A DNA stretch of 64,000 bases from Cupriavidus sp. IDO (GCF_000812465.1 NZ_JWMA01000055.1:140032-204031); one strand, 5' to 3'; shown: positions 45,357 through 54,249, numbered from the stretch's first letter. The notes: generated by a model from the sequence alone, not told the origin. Numbers and translations: made by a program.

Positions 45357-45363
45357 CCGCGGC

Positions 45364-46797
45364 ATGAATGCCAGAACCGACGCGCCGCAGGAGGCGCCCG
45401 CCCCGTCCGAGCCGGCTGAGCCCCAGCCCGGCGCCGTTTCCCTGTCGCCCGTGGCCGAGCCGCCGCTCGACGCCACGGATCGTGGCGCTCCCGACCAGCA
45501 GCAGTTCGTCGACTGGCTGCGCACGGTCGCGCCGTATATCCACGCGTTCCGGGGCAAGACCTTCGTCATCGCCTTCGCGGGCGAACTGGTCAAGGCCGGC
45601 GTGCTCAATGCGCTGGTCAATGACGTCGCGCTGCTGCACGCCATGGGCATGCAGATCGTGCTGGTGCACGGCTCGCGTCCGCAGGTGGAAGAGCAACTGG
45701 CGCTGCGCCATGTCGAATCCCAGTTCGCCGACGGCGTGCGCATTACCGACAACGCCGCGCTCGAATGCGCGAAGGAAGCCGCCGGCGAGTTGCGTCTCGA
45801 TATCGAGGCCGCGTTCAGCCAGGGCCTGCCCAATACGCCGATGGCCGGCGCCCAGCTGTCGGTGATCTCCGGCAACTTTGTCACGGCCCGCCCGGTCGGG
45901 ATCGTCAATGGCGTGGACTACCAGCACACCGGGCTGGTGCGCAAGGTCGACGGCGAATCCGTGCGCATGTCGCTGTCGCATGGCAAGGTGGTGCTGCTGT
46001 CGCCGCTGGGCTTCTCGCCCACGGGCCAGGCGTTCAACCTGTCGATGGAGGACGTGGCCAGCGCCACCGCCACCACGCTCAAGGCCGACAAGCTGATCTT
46101 CATCACCGAGGTGGCGGGCGTGTTCGACCCGGTCGGCAAGCTGATGAAGGAAATGTCGCTGCGCACCGCCGCTGAGCGCCTGCAGAACAACCACCTGCAG
46201 CCCGATGTCGCCAATTACCTGGAGCATCTGGTGAAGGCCCTCAAGGGTGGCGTGCCCCGTGCCCACCTGATTCCCTACTCGCTGGACGGCTCGGTGCTGC
46301 TGGAACTGTTCCTGCATGACGGCGTCGGCACGATGATTTCCGACACCGACCTCGAGAGCCTGCGTGAAGCCACGCTCGACGACGTAGGCGGGATTCTGCA
46401 ACTCATCGCGCCGCTGGAGCAGGATGGCACGCTGGTGCCGCGCGGACGCCACCTGATCGAGCGCGACATCGCCAATTTCTCGGTAATCGAGCACGACAGC
46501 GTGCTGTTCGGCTGTGCCGCGCTGTATGACTATCCGCGCGAAAACATGGGCGAAATGGCCTGCCTGACGGTTTCTCAGGAGGCACAGGGCACCGGCGACG
46601 GTGAGCGCCTGCTCAAGCGCATCGAGCGCCGCGCCCGCGCGCTGGGGCTGGAACGGCTCTTTGTGCTCACTACCCGCACTGAGCACTGGTTCCTCAAGCG
46701 CGGCTTCGTGCACGCGACCGTGGACGACCTGCCTGAAGACAAACGCAAGCTCTATAACTGGCAGCGCAAATCCATGGTGCTGATGAAAAAGCTGTAA
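45364..46797 (+). CDS. argA: Amino-acid N-acetyltransferase (N-acetylglutamate synthase)
   Basis: ArgA acetylates glutamate, the first step of arginine synthesis. The 477-residue protein has an amino-acid-kinase-like domain (FRGKTFVIAFAGELVKAGV, QIVLVHGSRPQVEEQL) that holds the arginine site, and a C-terminal GNAT domain (TVSQEAQGTGDGERLLKRIERRARALG). The first 50 residues are Pro/Ala/Glu-rich. The frame is open from 45340, but I prefer ATG 45364 because the -10 hexamer covers the upstream part. No Shine-Dalgarno is seen. Confidence 0.93.
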   Translation: MNARTDAPQEAPAPSEPAEPQPGAVSLSPVAEPPLDATDRGAPDQQQFVDWLRTVAPYIHAFRGKTFVIAFAGELVKAGVLNALVNDVALLHAMGMQIVLVHGSRPQVEEQLALRHVESQFADGVRITDNAALECAKEAAGELRLDIEAAFSQGLPNTPMAGAQLSVISGNFVTARPVGIVNGVDYQHTGLVRKVDGESVRMSLSHGKVVLLSPLGFSPTGQAFNLSMEDVASATATTLKADKLIFITEVAGVFDPVGKLMKEMSLRTAAERLQNNHLQPDVANYLEHLVKALKGGVPRAHLIPYSLDGSVLLELFLHDGVGTMISDTDLESLREATLDDVGGILQLIAPLEQDGTLVPRGRHLIERDIANFSVIEHDSVLFGCAALYDYPRENMGEMACLTVSQEAQGTGDGERLLKRIERRARALGLERLFVLTTRTEHWFLKRGFVHATVDDLPEDKRKLYNWQRKSMVLMKKL

Positions 46798-46888
46798 GCG
46801 CGTAGGGGCAATCGCGGCCGCGGACCGGCCAACTCCCCTGCTTGGCTACAATAGCGCCAGCTACGTCAAACGAACACAAGGAGTCCCC

Positions 46889-47161
46889 ATGGCCCGCATG
46901 GTCCATTGCATCAAGCTGAACAAGGAAGCCGAAGGCCTCGACTTCCCGCCCCTGCCCGGCGAACTGGGCAAGAAGATCTGGCAAAGCGTCTCGAAAGAAG
47001 CCTGGGCCGGCTGGCTGAAGCACCAGACCATGCTGATCAACGAAAACCGGCTGAACATGGCTGACACCCGCGCGCGCCAGTACCTGCTCAAGCAGACCGA
47101 AAAGTACTTCTTCGGCGAAGGCGCAGACCAGGCGCAAGGCTACGTGCCGCCGCAGGCCTGA
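46889..47161 (+). CDS. yggX: Fe(2+)-trafficking protein (oxidative damage protection)
   Basis: The 90-residue cytoplasmic protein matches YggX along its length: MARMVHCIKLNKEAEGLDF with the conserved Cys7, PLPGELGKKIWQ, SKEAWAGWLKHQTMLINENRLN. The family protects iron-sulfur enzymes from oxidants. The start has AAGGAG about 6 bases upstream. A TACAAT -10-like hexamer lies at 46847-46852. Confidence 0.95.
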   Translation: MARMVHCIKLNKEAEGLDFPPLPGELGKKIWQSVSKEAWAGWLKHQTMLINENRLNMADTRARQYLLKQTEKYFFGEGADQAQGYVPPQA

Positions 47162-47182
47162 ACACGAGCGCTACGCTCCATG

Positions 47183-47212
47183 AAAAAAGGGGTGCCGCCG
47201 GCACCCCTTTTT
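47183..47212. terminator. Bidirectional terminator between yggX and rpiA
   Basis: The hairpin GGGGTGCC-GCC-GGCACCCC (47189-47207) has a T-run on one side and an A-run on the other, serving the two convergent genes. Confidence 0.88.
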
Positions 47213-47236
47213 ACTTTCCGCGGAACAGACAAGCCG

Positions 47237-47923
47237 TCAGAAATCCGTGCGGCTCACACCCTCGCCGGTTCCCAGCAGCAGCACGTCGGCGCCACGCAGC
47301 GCGAACAGCCCGACCGTGACCACGCCCGGCATCTGGTTGATGGCCTGCTCCAGGCCGCGCGGATTTTCGATCTTCAGGCCGGCCACATCAAGGATCACAT
47401 TGCCATTGTCGGTCTTGTAGATCCCGCCTTCCTTGGTCATGCGCAGGCGCGGCTGGCCGCCGAAGGCGGCGAGCTGGCGTGCCACGGCCGCACGTGCCAT
47501 CGGAATCACCTCGACCGGCAGCGGGAACGCGCCCATCGTCCTGACGAGCTTGCTGCCATCGGCGATGCAGACAAAGCGTCCGGCCACCGAGGCGACGATC
47601 TTCTCGCGCGTCAGCGCGCCGCCACCGCCCTTGATCATGGCGCCGCTGGCGTCGATTTCGTCGGCACCGTCGACATAGACCGGAATCTGGTCGACCTCAT
47701 TCAGGTCGAGCACCTTGAAGCCATGCTGCTGCAGGCGGCGGGTGGAGGCTTCCGAGCTGGATACGGCACCCGCGAAGCGCTCCTTGAACGCCGCCACGGC
47801 GTCGATGAAGAGATTGGCGGTGGATCCGGTGCCCACGCCGAGCACGGCGCCTTCGGGGACTTCCTGCTTCACATAGTCGGCCGCGGCTTGCGCCACCATC
47901 GCCTTGAGTTCATCCTGAGTCAT
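47237..47923 (-). CDS. rpiA: Ribose-5-phosphate isomerase A
   Basis: RpiA interconverts ribose-5-phosphate and ribulose-5-phosphate in the pentose phosphate pathway. The 228-residue protein has the family segments VLGVGTGSTANLFIDA, DGADEIDASGAMIKGGGGALTREKIVA and NPRGLEQAINQMPGVVTVG. It is divergent from tal, another enzyme of the same pathway. Confidence 0.97.
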   Translation of the reverse strand: MTQDELKAMVAQAAADYVKQEVPEGAVLGVGTGSTANLFIDAVAAFKERFAGAVSSSEASTRRLQQHGFKVLDLNEVDQIPVYVDGADEIDASGAMIKGGGGALTREKIVASVAGRFVCIADGSKLVRTMGAFPLPVEVIPMARAAVARQLAAFGGQPRLRMTKEGGIYKTDNGNVILDVAGLKIENPRGLEQAINQMPGVVTVGLFALRGADVLLLGTGEGVSRTDF

Positions 47924-48080
47924 GACAACAGCCAGATTGCGTTGGGGGAAGCGCGTAGTGTAGCGGATTGCGGCGGCGCGGCCCGCTGCCGACGGTACAA
48001 TGAGCCAGACAGCACGCGCGACGGCCGGGACAGGCCGCGTGCCACCGACGACTCACCTCGACTGCAACGACTTACCGACT

Positions 48081-49037
48081 ATGAACCAGCTCGAACAACT
48101 CAAGCAGTTCACCACGGTGGTGGCCGATACCGGCGACTTCCAGTTGATGAAGCAGTACACCCCGCGGGACGCGACCACCAATCCGTCGCTGATCCTGAAG
48201 GCGGTGCAGAAGCCCGAATACCGCCACCTGCTGGAGCAGGCCGTGCGCGACCACCACGGCAACGGCGGTATCGATGCCGTCATGGATGCCGTGCTGATCG
48301 CCTTTGGCTGCGAGATCCTGGCTATCGTCCCGGGCCGCGTTTCGACCGAGGTCGATGCGCGCCTGTCATTCGATACCAACGCCTCGGTCGAAAAGGCCCG
48401 CCACCTGATCAAGCTGTACGAGCAGCGCGGCGTGGCGCGCGAGCGCGTGCTGATCAAGATTGCCTCGACCTGGGAAGGCATCCGCGCGGCCGAGATCCTG
48501 CAGCGCGAAGGCATCCGCTGCAACATGACGCTGCTGTTCTCGCTGGTGCAGGCGGTGGCCTGCGCCGAGGCCGGCGCACAGCTGATTTCGCCGTTCGTCG
48601 GGCGAATCTTCGACTGGTACAAGAAGCAGGCCGGAGACCAGTGGAATGCCGCGGCCAACGCCGGCGACAACGACCCCGGCGTGCGCTCGGTGCGCCAGAT
48701 CTATGACTACTACAAGAAGTTCGGCTATCCGACTGAAGTGATGGGCGCCAGCTTCCGCAGCACCGCGCAAATCCTGGCACTGGCGGGCTGCGACCTGCTG
48801 ACCATCAGCCCGGAACTGCTGGAGCAGCTGGCGGCCGGACAAGGCCCGGTGGCCCACAAGCTCTCCGTGGATGAAGCGCAGGCTGGCAATGTCGCCCGCA
48901 TTGCGGCAGATGAGCCGGCATTCCGGTGGCAGCTGAACGAAGATGCGATGGCAACCGAAAAGCTGGCCGAGGGCATCCGCCTGTTCGCGGCGGATGCGGT
49001 CAAGCTGGAAAAGCTGATTGGGGAACTGACGCAGTAA
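48081..49037 (+). CDS. tal: Transaldolase
   Basis: Transaldolase transfers a dihydroxyacetone unit between sugar phosphates. The 318-residue protein (start ATG 48081, MNQLEQLKQFTTVVADTGD) has the TalB-type segments DATTNPSLILKA, the Schiff-base lysine in RVLIKIASTWEG, and CNMTLLFSLVQAVACAEAGA. The frame is open to 48000 but those 27 residues lack family match. A TACAAT hexamer at 47997-48002 may be the -10 of its promoter. Confidence 0.96.
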   Translation: MNQLEQLKQFTTVVADTGDFQLMKQYTPRDATTNPSLILKAVQKPEYRHLLEQAVRDHHGNGGIDAVMDAVLIAFGCEILAIVPGRVSTEVDARLSFDTNASVEKARHLIKLYEQRGVARERVLIKIASTWEGIRAAEILQREGIRCNMTLLFSLVQAVACAEAGAQLISPFVGRIFDWYKKQAGDQWNAAANAGDNDPGVRSVRQIYDYYKKFGYPTEVMGASFRSTAQILALAGCDLLTISPELLEQLAAGQGPVAHKLSVDEAQAGNVARIAADEPAFRWQLNEDAMATEKLAEGIRLFAADAVKLEKLIGELTQ

Positions 49038-49064
49038 TTCCCGGCACAGTCCGCCGGCTGCGAA

Positions 49065-49832
49065 TCAGCCCGCGGACTGCGGCCACAGCAGCGGCAGGCA
49101 GGCGCCTGCTGCCGCCTGCAGCACCACATCGGCAGTCTGGTCCAGCACCGACGGCTGCGGATTCACCACGATCACCGGCGCGCCATGCTCCCTGGCCAGG
49201 CCTGGCAACCCCGCAGCCGGATAGACCAGCCCCGATGTCCCGACCACGAGGCACAGATCGGCACTCTCCGCCGCATGCTCCGCACGAAAACGCGCCACGC
49301 GCGGCAGATCCTCGCCAAACCAGACCACCCCCGGACGCATCAGCGCGCCACACAGATTGCAGCGCGGCGGATTGCCAGGCAGTGCCGTGGCTTCGTCGCA
49401 CCGGCCGCACCCGTTGAGCCACTTGTTGGCGAACAGGTTGCCGTGCAGTTCGATGACGTGCTGGCTGCCGGCCCGTTGATGCAGTCCGTCCACGTTCTGC
49501 GTGACCAGCGTCACGGGCTTCTGCGCGGCCAGCGCCACCAGCGCATAGTGCGCGGGGTTCGGCCGCGCCTCCGCCACCAGTTCGCGACGATGCAGGTACC
49601 ACTCCCACACCAGGGCGGGCTGGCGCCGGTAGGCCTCTTCGCTTGCCAGCTCCTCGGGATCGAACTGTGCCCAGAGGCCCGTCAAGGCGTCGCGAAATGT
49701 CGGCACGCCTGACTCGGCGGAAATCCCCGCTCCCGTGAGCACGAACACGCTGCGCGCGTTCGCGATCAGGCGCCGTGCCTCGCCCATTCCGGGCCACGGT
49801 TCCGATGTCGGGACAAGGGGATCGCCGCTCAT
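49065..49832 (-). CDS. cobB: Sir2-family NAD-dependent deacylase (class III)
   Basis: The 255-residue sirtuin has the NAD site VFVLTGAGISAESGVPTFRD, the catalytic HG in VIELHGNLF, QNVDGLHQRAG, and four zinc cysteines (CGRC and CNLC). The segment WYLHRRELV carries the Tyr-x2-Arg pattern that marks class III sirtuins, which remove succinyl and malonyl groups as well as acetyl. Proximity to odhA (a succinyl-CoA producer) is about 25 kb and not meaningful. It lies 2 bases after rlmB. Confidence 0.93.
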   Translation of the reverse strand: MSGDPLVPTSEPWPGMGEARRLIANARSVFVLTGAGISAESGVPTFRDALTGLWAQFDPEELASEEAYRRQPALVWEWYLHRRELVAEARPNPAHYALVALAAQKPVTLVTQNVDGLHQRAGSQHVIELHGNLFANKWLNGCGRCDEATALPGNPPRCNLCGALMRPGVVWFGEDLPRVARFRAEHAAESADLCLVVGTSGLVYPAAGLPGLAREHGAPVIVVNPQPSVLDQTADVVLQAAAGACLPLLWPQSAG

Positions 49833-49834
49833 GG

Positions 49835-50578
49835 TCAGCGCGGCAGGCGCCGCTGGCGCACGGCCTCGTAGAGGCAGACGCCGCTGGCGACCGAGACGTT
49901 GAGGCTTTCAACGCCGCCAGCCATGGGGATGCCAACCAGCTCGTCACAGGTTTCGCGGGTCAGGCGGCGCATGCCCTCGCCTTCGGCGCCCATCACGATG
50001 GCCATCGGCCCCTTGAGGTCGATGTCATAGAGCGTCTTCTCCACGCCGTCGGCCGTGCCGACGACCCAGATGCCGCGTTCCTGCAGCTCGCGCAGCGTGC
50101 GTGCAAGGTTGGTCACGGTGATATAGGGCACGGTCTCGGCCGCGCCGCTGGCAACCTTCGCCACGGTGGCGTTCAGGCCGACGCTGCGATCCTTCGGCGC
50201 GATCACCGCATGCGCGCCGGCGCCGTCCGCCACGCGCAGGCAGGCGCCCAGATTGTGCGGATCCGTCACGCCGTCGAGGATCAGCAGCAGCGGCGTGCCT
50301 TCGATACCGTCAAGGAGTTCGTCGAGATTGAGTGCCAGCGCCACGTCTTCGGCGCGGGCCACCACGCCCTGGTGGCGGTCGGTGCCGGCCATGCCGCGCA
50401 GGCGGTCGGCATCCACCGGATGCAGGCGCACGCCCAGGCTTTCGGCCAGGCGGATGAAGTCCTGCATGCGCCGGTCGCGCCGGGCAGTTTCTACGTAGAC
50501 ATCGGTCACGCCCTTGGCGTCTTGGCGCAGGCGCGCGGTAACGGCGTGGAAGCCGATCAGGAGTTTGTTTTTAGCCAT
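49835..50578 (-). CDS. rlmB: 23S rRNA (guanosine-2'-O-)-methyltransferase RlmB
   Basis: RlmB methylates a guanosine in 23S rRNA with S-adenosylmethionine. The 247-residue SpoU-type enzyme has LDGVTDPHNLGACLRVA, VMGAEGEGMRRLT and GVESLNVSVASGVCLYE, forming the knotted cofactor site. I use ATG 50578 (MAKNKLLIGFHAV) rather than the more distant start at 50659. It is 99 bases after rnr on the same strand. Confidence 0.96.
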   Translation of the reverse strand: MAKNKLLIGFHAVTARLRQDAKGVTDVYVETARRDRRMQDFIRLAESLGVRLHPVDADRLRGMAGTDRHQGVVARAEDVALALNLDELLDGIEGTPLLLILDGVTDPHNLGACLRVADGAGAHAVIAPKDRSVGLNATVAKVASGAAETVPYITVTNLARTLRELQERGIWVVGTADGVEKTLYDIDLKGPMAIVMGAEGEGMRRLTRETCDELVGIPMAGGVESLNVSVASGVCLYEAVRQRRLPR

Positions 50579-50677
50579 GGCGCGATTGTACTCGCCAGTC
50601 GCCGCCGACGGCCCTGCCGGATGGCAGATCACCCCGGCCGGAAGCCGCTCCCGCGGCATTCCGGCCGGCGCCTGGCA

Positions 50678-53293
50678 TCAGCGCTTGTGCGCCGGGCGGC
50701 CGCCCCTGGCGGGTGACTTGCCGGCGTGGGTCTTCGCCGCTGTCTTGCGTGGCTTGTCCAGGTGGGACGGCTTGGGCTTCGCGGCATGCTTGGCCGGTTT
50801 GCCGCCGGTTTTCACGTGCGGCTTGAGCGGTGTGATGACGGCCTCGAACACCGGCTGCTCCTCGATCACGCGATCGAGGGTCTCGTCGAACGACTCCTCC
50901 GGCTTGGAGGTGCCGCCCAGCAAGGCCGCCAGCTGGCGTCCCTTCTTGCGCGCCGGCACCGCGTGCGCGGCCGGAACGCGGGGCTGGGCCTCCGGCGAGG
51001 CCACACGGGCGCGCAGGGTCTTGGCCGACGGCTCCTGCACCAGGCGGAAGTCGATCTTGCGTGCATCAAGATCCACGCGCGAGACCTGCACGCGCACCCG
51101 GTCGGTCAGCCGGTAGCGGATGCCGGTGCGCTCGCCGCGCAGTTCGTTGCGCGCTTCGTCGTACTGGAAGTAATCGCTGCCGAGCTCGGTGACATGCACC
51201 AGGCCTTCGACATACAGCTCGTCGAGCTGGACAAAGATGCCGAACGACGTCACCGCGCTGATGGTGCCGGCAAAGTCGCTGCCCAGCTTGTCGCGCATGA
51301 AGTAGCACTTGAGCCAGGCTTCGACATCACGCGAGGCCTCGTCGGCACGGCGCTCGTTGGCCGAGCAATGCAGCCCCAGCTCGTCCCAGATGGCCTCGTT
51401 GCGCTTGGCGCGGGCCGCGGTCAGTTCGGCCTTCTGCTCGGCGTCCTTCGCCTGCAGCCGGCGCGCCTTCGGCGAGATGGCGGTATTGAACTCGGTACCG
51501 TGAGCAAAAGCCGGCTGGTACTTCGTATGCGCCAGGACCGCCTTGATGGCCCGGTGGACCAATAGGTCGGGATAGCGGCGGATCGGGCTGGTGAAGTGCG
51601 CATAGGCCTCGTACGCCAGTCCGAAGTGGCCGATGTTATCCGGGCTGTAGACCGCCTGCTGCATGGAGCGCAGCAGCATGGTCTGCAGCATCGGCGCGTC
51701 GGGGCGGGACTTGATCTTGTCCATCACCTCGGCGTAGTCCGATGCCTGCGGCTTGTCGCCGCCGCCCAGCGCCAGGCCCGCGGTCTTGAGGAAGTCGCGC
51801 AGGTTCTTCAGCTTCTCCTCGCTCGGGCCGGCATGGATCCGGTAGAGGGCGGGATGCTTGAAGCGTTCGAGGAAATCGGCCGCGCAGACGTTTGCCGTCA
51901 GCATGCACTCCTCGATCAGGCGGTGCGCGTCGTTGCGCGTACGCGGCAGGATCTGCTCGATCTTGCCCTGCGCGTTGCAGACGATATACGTTTCGGTCGT
52001 GTCGAAGTCGATCGCGCCACGCGCGCGCCGCGCCTTGAGCAGGACCTGGAACAGCTCGTACAGGTTCTGCAGGTGCGGCACCAGTTCGCCGCGCTTATGC
52101 GCCTCGGGGCCCTTGGTATTGGACAGGATCGACCAGACCTCGTTGTAGGTCAGGCGCGCGGCCGAGTGCATCACAGCCGGGTAGAACTGATAGCCCTTGA
52201 TTTCGCCCTTGGCAGTGAGCACGGCATCGCACACCATGCAAAGCCGGTCGACCTGCGGGTTGAGCGAGCACAGGCCGTTGGACAGCTTCTCCGGCAGCAT
52301 CGGAATCACGCGGCGCGGGAAGTAAACCGAGGTGGCACGGTCGAGCGCATCGGCGTCCAGCGGCGTGCCGGGGCGCACGTAGTGCGACACGTCGGCAATC
52401 GCGACGATCAGGCGCCAACCCTTGGTGCGGCCAATCTTCACCGGCTCGCAGTAGACCGCGTCATCGAAGTCGCGCGCGTCTTCACCGTCGATGGTGACCA
52501 GCGGCACGTCGCGCAGGTCGATACGGTGCTCCAGGTCGGCCTGGCGCACTTCGTCCGGCAATGCTGCCGCTTCCTTGGCGGCGGCTGGCGAAAATGCATG
52601 CGGCACGCCGTACTTGCGCACGGCGATCTCGATCTCCATGCCGGGGTCATCGATATCGCCCAGCACTTCCACCACACGGCCAACCGGCTGCACGTAACGG
52701 TCCGGGTACTCGATCAGCTCGACGCTGACCACCTGCCCCACACGCGCCTTGCCCTGCGCCTTGGGCGGGATCAGGATGTCCTGGCTGATGCGCTTGTCTT
52801 CCGGCGCCACCACCAGCACCCCGCCCTCGCTGAGCAGGCGGCCGATCACATAGCGATTGGCGCGCTCGATGATCTCGACGATCTGGCCTTCGGGCCGGCC
52901 GCGCCGGTCGTAGCCCACCACACGCACCTGTGCGCGGTCGTTGTGCATGGCCTTCTGCAGCTCGCGCTCGGGCAGAAAGATATCGTCTTCGCCGTCATCG
53001 CGGATCAGGAAGCCGAATCCATCGCGGTGCCCCTGCACCCGGCCGACGACAAAATTCGGTTGATGCGCCAGTTCGTAGCGGCCCTTGCGGTTCAGTTCGA
53101 TCTGGCCGTCGCGTTCCATCGCCGCCAGGCGCTTCTGGAAACCGTCATGTTCCTTGCGCGTAACCGCCAGGGCCTTGGCGATATCGCCGGCCGACAGGGG
53201 CGACCCCGACGTTCTCAGTACGCCGAGGATTTCTTCCCGGCTGGGGATCGGATAGTTATTCTGATTCAATTTTTTCTGGAAACTGTTTGACAA
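50678..53293 (-). CDS. rnr: Ribonuclease R
   Basis: RNase R is a 3'-5' exoribonuclease that degrades structured RNA and rRNA. The protein has an N-terminal winged-helix domain (YPIPSREEILGVLRTSG), cold-shock domains, the catalytic RNB domain with DGEDARDFDDAVYCE, an S1 domain near VTSFGIFVQLDELYVEGLVH, and a Lys/Ala/Gly-rich basic C-terminal tail. I set the start at TTG 53293 (MSNSFQKKLNQNN, 871 residues); there is no clear Shine-Dalgarno, and the frame stays open into the tRNA-Leu gene. The start is therefore uncertain. Confidence 0.93.
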   Translation of the reverse strand: MSNSFQKKLNQNNYPIPSREEILGVLRTSGSPLSAGDIAKALAVTRKEHDGFQKRLAAMERDGQIELNRKGRYELAHQPNFVVGRVQGHRDGFGFLIRDDGEDDIFLPERELQKAMHNDRAQVRVVGYDRRGRPEGQIVEIIERANRYVIGRLLSEGGVLVVAPEDKRISQDILIPPKAQGKARVGQVVSVELIEYPDRYVQPVGRVVEVLGDIDDPGMEIEIAVRKYGVPHAFSPAAAKEAAALPDEVRQADLEHRIDLRDVPLVTIDGEDARDFDDAVYCEPVKIGRTKGWRLIVAIADVSHYVRPGTPLDADALDRATSVYFPRRVIPMLPEKLSNGLCSLNPQVDRLCMVCDAVLTAKGEIKGYQFYPAVMHSAARLTYNEVWSILSNTKGPEAHKRGELVPHLQNLYELFQVLLKARRARGAIDFDTTETYIVCNAQGKIEQILPRTRNDAHRLIEECMLTANVCAADFLERFKHPALYRIHAGPSEEKLKNLRDFLKTAGLALGGGDKPQASDYAEVMDKIKSRPDAPMLQTMLLRSMQQAVYSPDNIGHFGLAYEAYAHFTSPIRRYPDLLVHRAIKAVLAHTKYQPAFAHGTEFNTAISPKARRLQAKDAEQKAELTAARAKRNEAIWDELGLHCSANERRADEASRDVEAWLKCYFMRDKLGSDFAGTISAVTSFGIFVQLDELYVEGLVHVTELGSDYFQYDEARNELRGERTGIRYRLTDRVRVQVSRVDLDARKIDFRLVQEPSAKTLRARVASPEAQPRVPAAHAVPARKKGRQLAALLGGTSKPEESFDETLDRVIEEQPVFEAVITPLKPHVKTGGKPAKHAAKPKPSHLDKPRKTAAKTHAGKSPARGGRPAHKR

Positions 53294-53314
53294 AAGTTTT
53301 GCGGTCGCTATAAT
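53287..53314 (+). promoter_or_regulatory. Strong promoter of tRNA-Leu
   Basis: TTGACA (53287-53292) and TATAAT (53309-53314), both perfect, are 16 bases apart on the plus strand. Transcription should start near 53321, 19 bases before the tRNA. The -35 element overlaps the proposed rnr start codon on the other strand. Confidence 0.85.
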
Positions 53315-53339
53315 GAGCGCTTCGGTTGTTTCGACACCT

Positions 53340-53426
53340 GCCCAGGTGGCGGAATTGGTAGACGCACTAGGTTCAGGTCCTAGCGGTGGCAACACTGTGG
53401 AGGTTCGAGTCCTCTCCTGGGCACCA
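53340..53426 (+). tRNA. tRNA-Leu (anticodon CAG)
   Basis: The 87 bases fold as a class II tRNA: acceptor stem GCCCAGG/CCTGGGC, D-arm, anticodon stem CTAGG/CCTAG around TTCAGGT (anticodon CAG), long variable arm, T-arm GGTTCGAGTCC, and an encoded CCA end. It is a single tRNA gene with its own promoter and terminator. No integrase or repeated tRNA end is nearby. Confidence 0.97.
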
Positions 53427-53437
53427 GATCACCGGAA

Positions 53438-53471
53438 AACCCGCAGCGCTTTCTAGCCCTGCGGGTTTTTT
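53438..53471 (+). terminator. Terminator of tRNA-Leu
   Basis: The inverted repeat AACCCGCAG/CTGCGGGTT with a 12-base loop is followed by a T-run, 11 bases after the tRNA. The rest of the 352-base gap up to the Rrf2 gene shows no gene except the promoter at 53727-53756. Confidence 0.85.
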
Positions 53472-53726
53472 GTTTTCCGCGCTGTGTTTGAACACCTGAT
53501 CCGGCAACTTGCACTCCTTGCTTGGCAGCCTGTTGGCTGGCGACACTGCATTTGAATACATACGGAACTCCCGTCCGTGATACCCGTCTTCCGGGACGGA
53601 CATTGCCAAGCCTCGACGCCCGGCAATGTGAATGAGTGTATCAGTTTCAGTGGCGATTCCGGCATTATCGCGGCAGGATTCGCACTCGACCCGATAATCA
53701 GGCACCAGAACTCCAACATACCGAGC

Positions 53727-53756
53727 TTGACACGCCCAATCATGTGTAACTACTAT
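53727..53756 (+). promoter_or_regulatory. Promoter of the Rrf2 regulator gene
   Basis: TTGACA (53727-53732) and TACTAT (53751-53756) are separated by 18 bases. The -10 lies inside the operator palindrome 53742-53766. Transcription should start about 16 bases before the ATG at 53779. Confidence 0.65.
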
Positions 53757-53763
53757 AGTTTCA
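53745..53763. promoter_or_regulatory. Operator 1 (TGTAAC-N7-GTTTCA), overlapping the Rrf2 promoter
   Basis: TGTAACTACTATAGTTTCA forms the centre of an imperfect palindrome ATGTG...CACAT (53742-53766). It shares twelve fixed outer bases with operator 2 upstream of the reductase gene. Binding here would block the -10 element, suggesting autorepression. Confidence 0.65.
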
Positions 53764-53778
53764 CATCGAGCCTACACC

Positions 53779-54213
53779 ATGAGCACCAGCAGTCGGTTTG
53801 CCGTCGCCGTCCACATCCTCACCCTGCTTGCCGGGGCGAGCGAGCCGTTGCCGTCTTCGTTGATCGCGGGGAGCGTAGGCACGAATCCCGCGCTGATCCG
53901 CCGCCTGATCGGACAATTGACGGAGGCCGGGATGGTCAGCACCACCATGGGCAGCACCGGCGGCGCAGCGCTGGCTCGCCCCGCGCAGGACATCACCTTG
54001 CTCGAAGTGTTCCGCGCGGTCGAGACCACGGCCCTGATCACGCTGCACCAGAGCGCACCGAATCCGGCCTGCATGGTCGGACGGGAAATCACCGGCGCGC
54101 TCCGGAAGGTAGCCGACCAGGCACAGGCAGCCATGGACGATGCGCTCGCCGGCATCACGATTGCCGGCATGCTCGCCGATGTCGAGCGTGCCTCCCAGCG
54201 CCGCAAGCGCTGA
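53779..54213 (+). CDS. Rrf2-family transcription regulator
   Basis: The 144-residue protein has the Rrf2 winged helix (SSRFAVAVHILTLLAGASE; TNPALIRRLIGQLTEAGMV; GSTGGAALARPAQDITLLEVF). Only one cysteine follows in NPACMVG, so it lacks the three-cysteine cluster set of IscR or NsrR and is closer to YwnA-like members thought to sense thiol-reactive or redox signals. No clear Shine-Dalgarno precedes ATG 53779. It lies before a NAD(P)-binding reductase gene that has the same operator. Confidence 0.88.
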   Translation: MSTSSRFAVAVHILTLLAGASEPLPSSLIAGSVGTNPALIRRLIGQLTEAGMVSTTMGSTGGAALARPAQDITLLEVFRAVETTALITLHQSAPNPACMVGREITGALRKVADQAQAAMDDALAGITIAGMLADVERASQRRKR

Positions 54214-54230
54214 TTTTTTTTAACGCGATC

Positions 54231-54249
54231 TGTAACCAAATTGGTTTCA
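54231..54249. promoter_or_regulatory. Operator 2 (TGTAAC-N7-GTTTCA) between the Rrf2 and reductase genes
   Basis: TGTAACCAAATTGGTTTCA is the centre of a near-perfect 27-bp palindrome (54227-54253, GATCTG...CAGATC) with only two mismatched pairs and an odd central base. It lies 68 bases before the reductase start. Both six-base outer arms match operator 1. Confidence 0.7.

Noticed and set aside
53340..53426. tRNA-Leu as an integration site for a genomic island
   Set aside because: There is no integrase, no direct repeat of the tRNA 3' end in the window, and no change in gene type or composition on either side.
53373..53705. A 110-codon minus-strand frame ending in CPGEDSNLHSVATART
   Set aside because: The last part is the antisense translation of tRNA-Leu, a known false-gene signature. 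The rest has no family pattern and no ribosome site.
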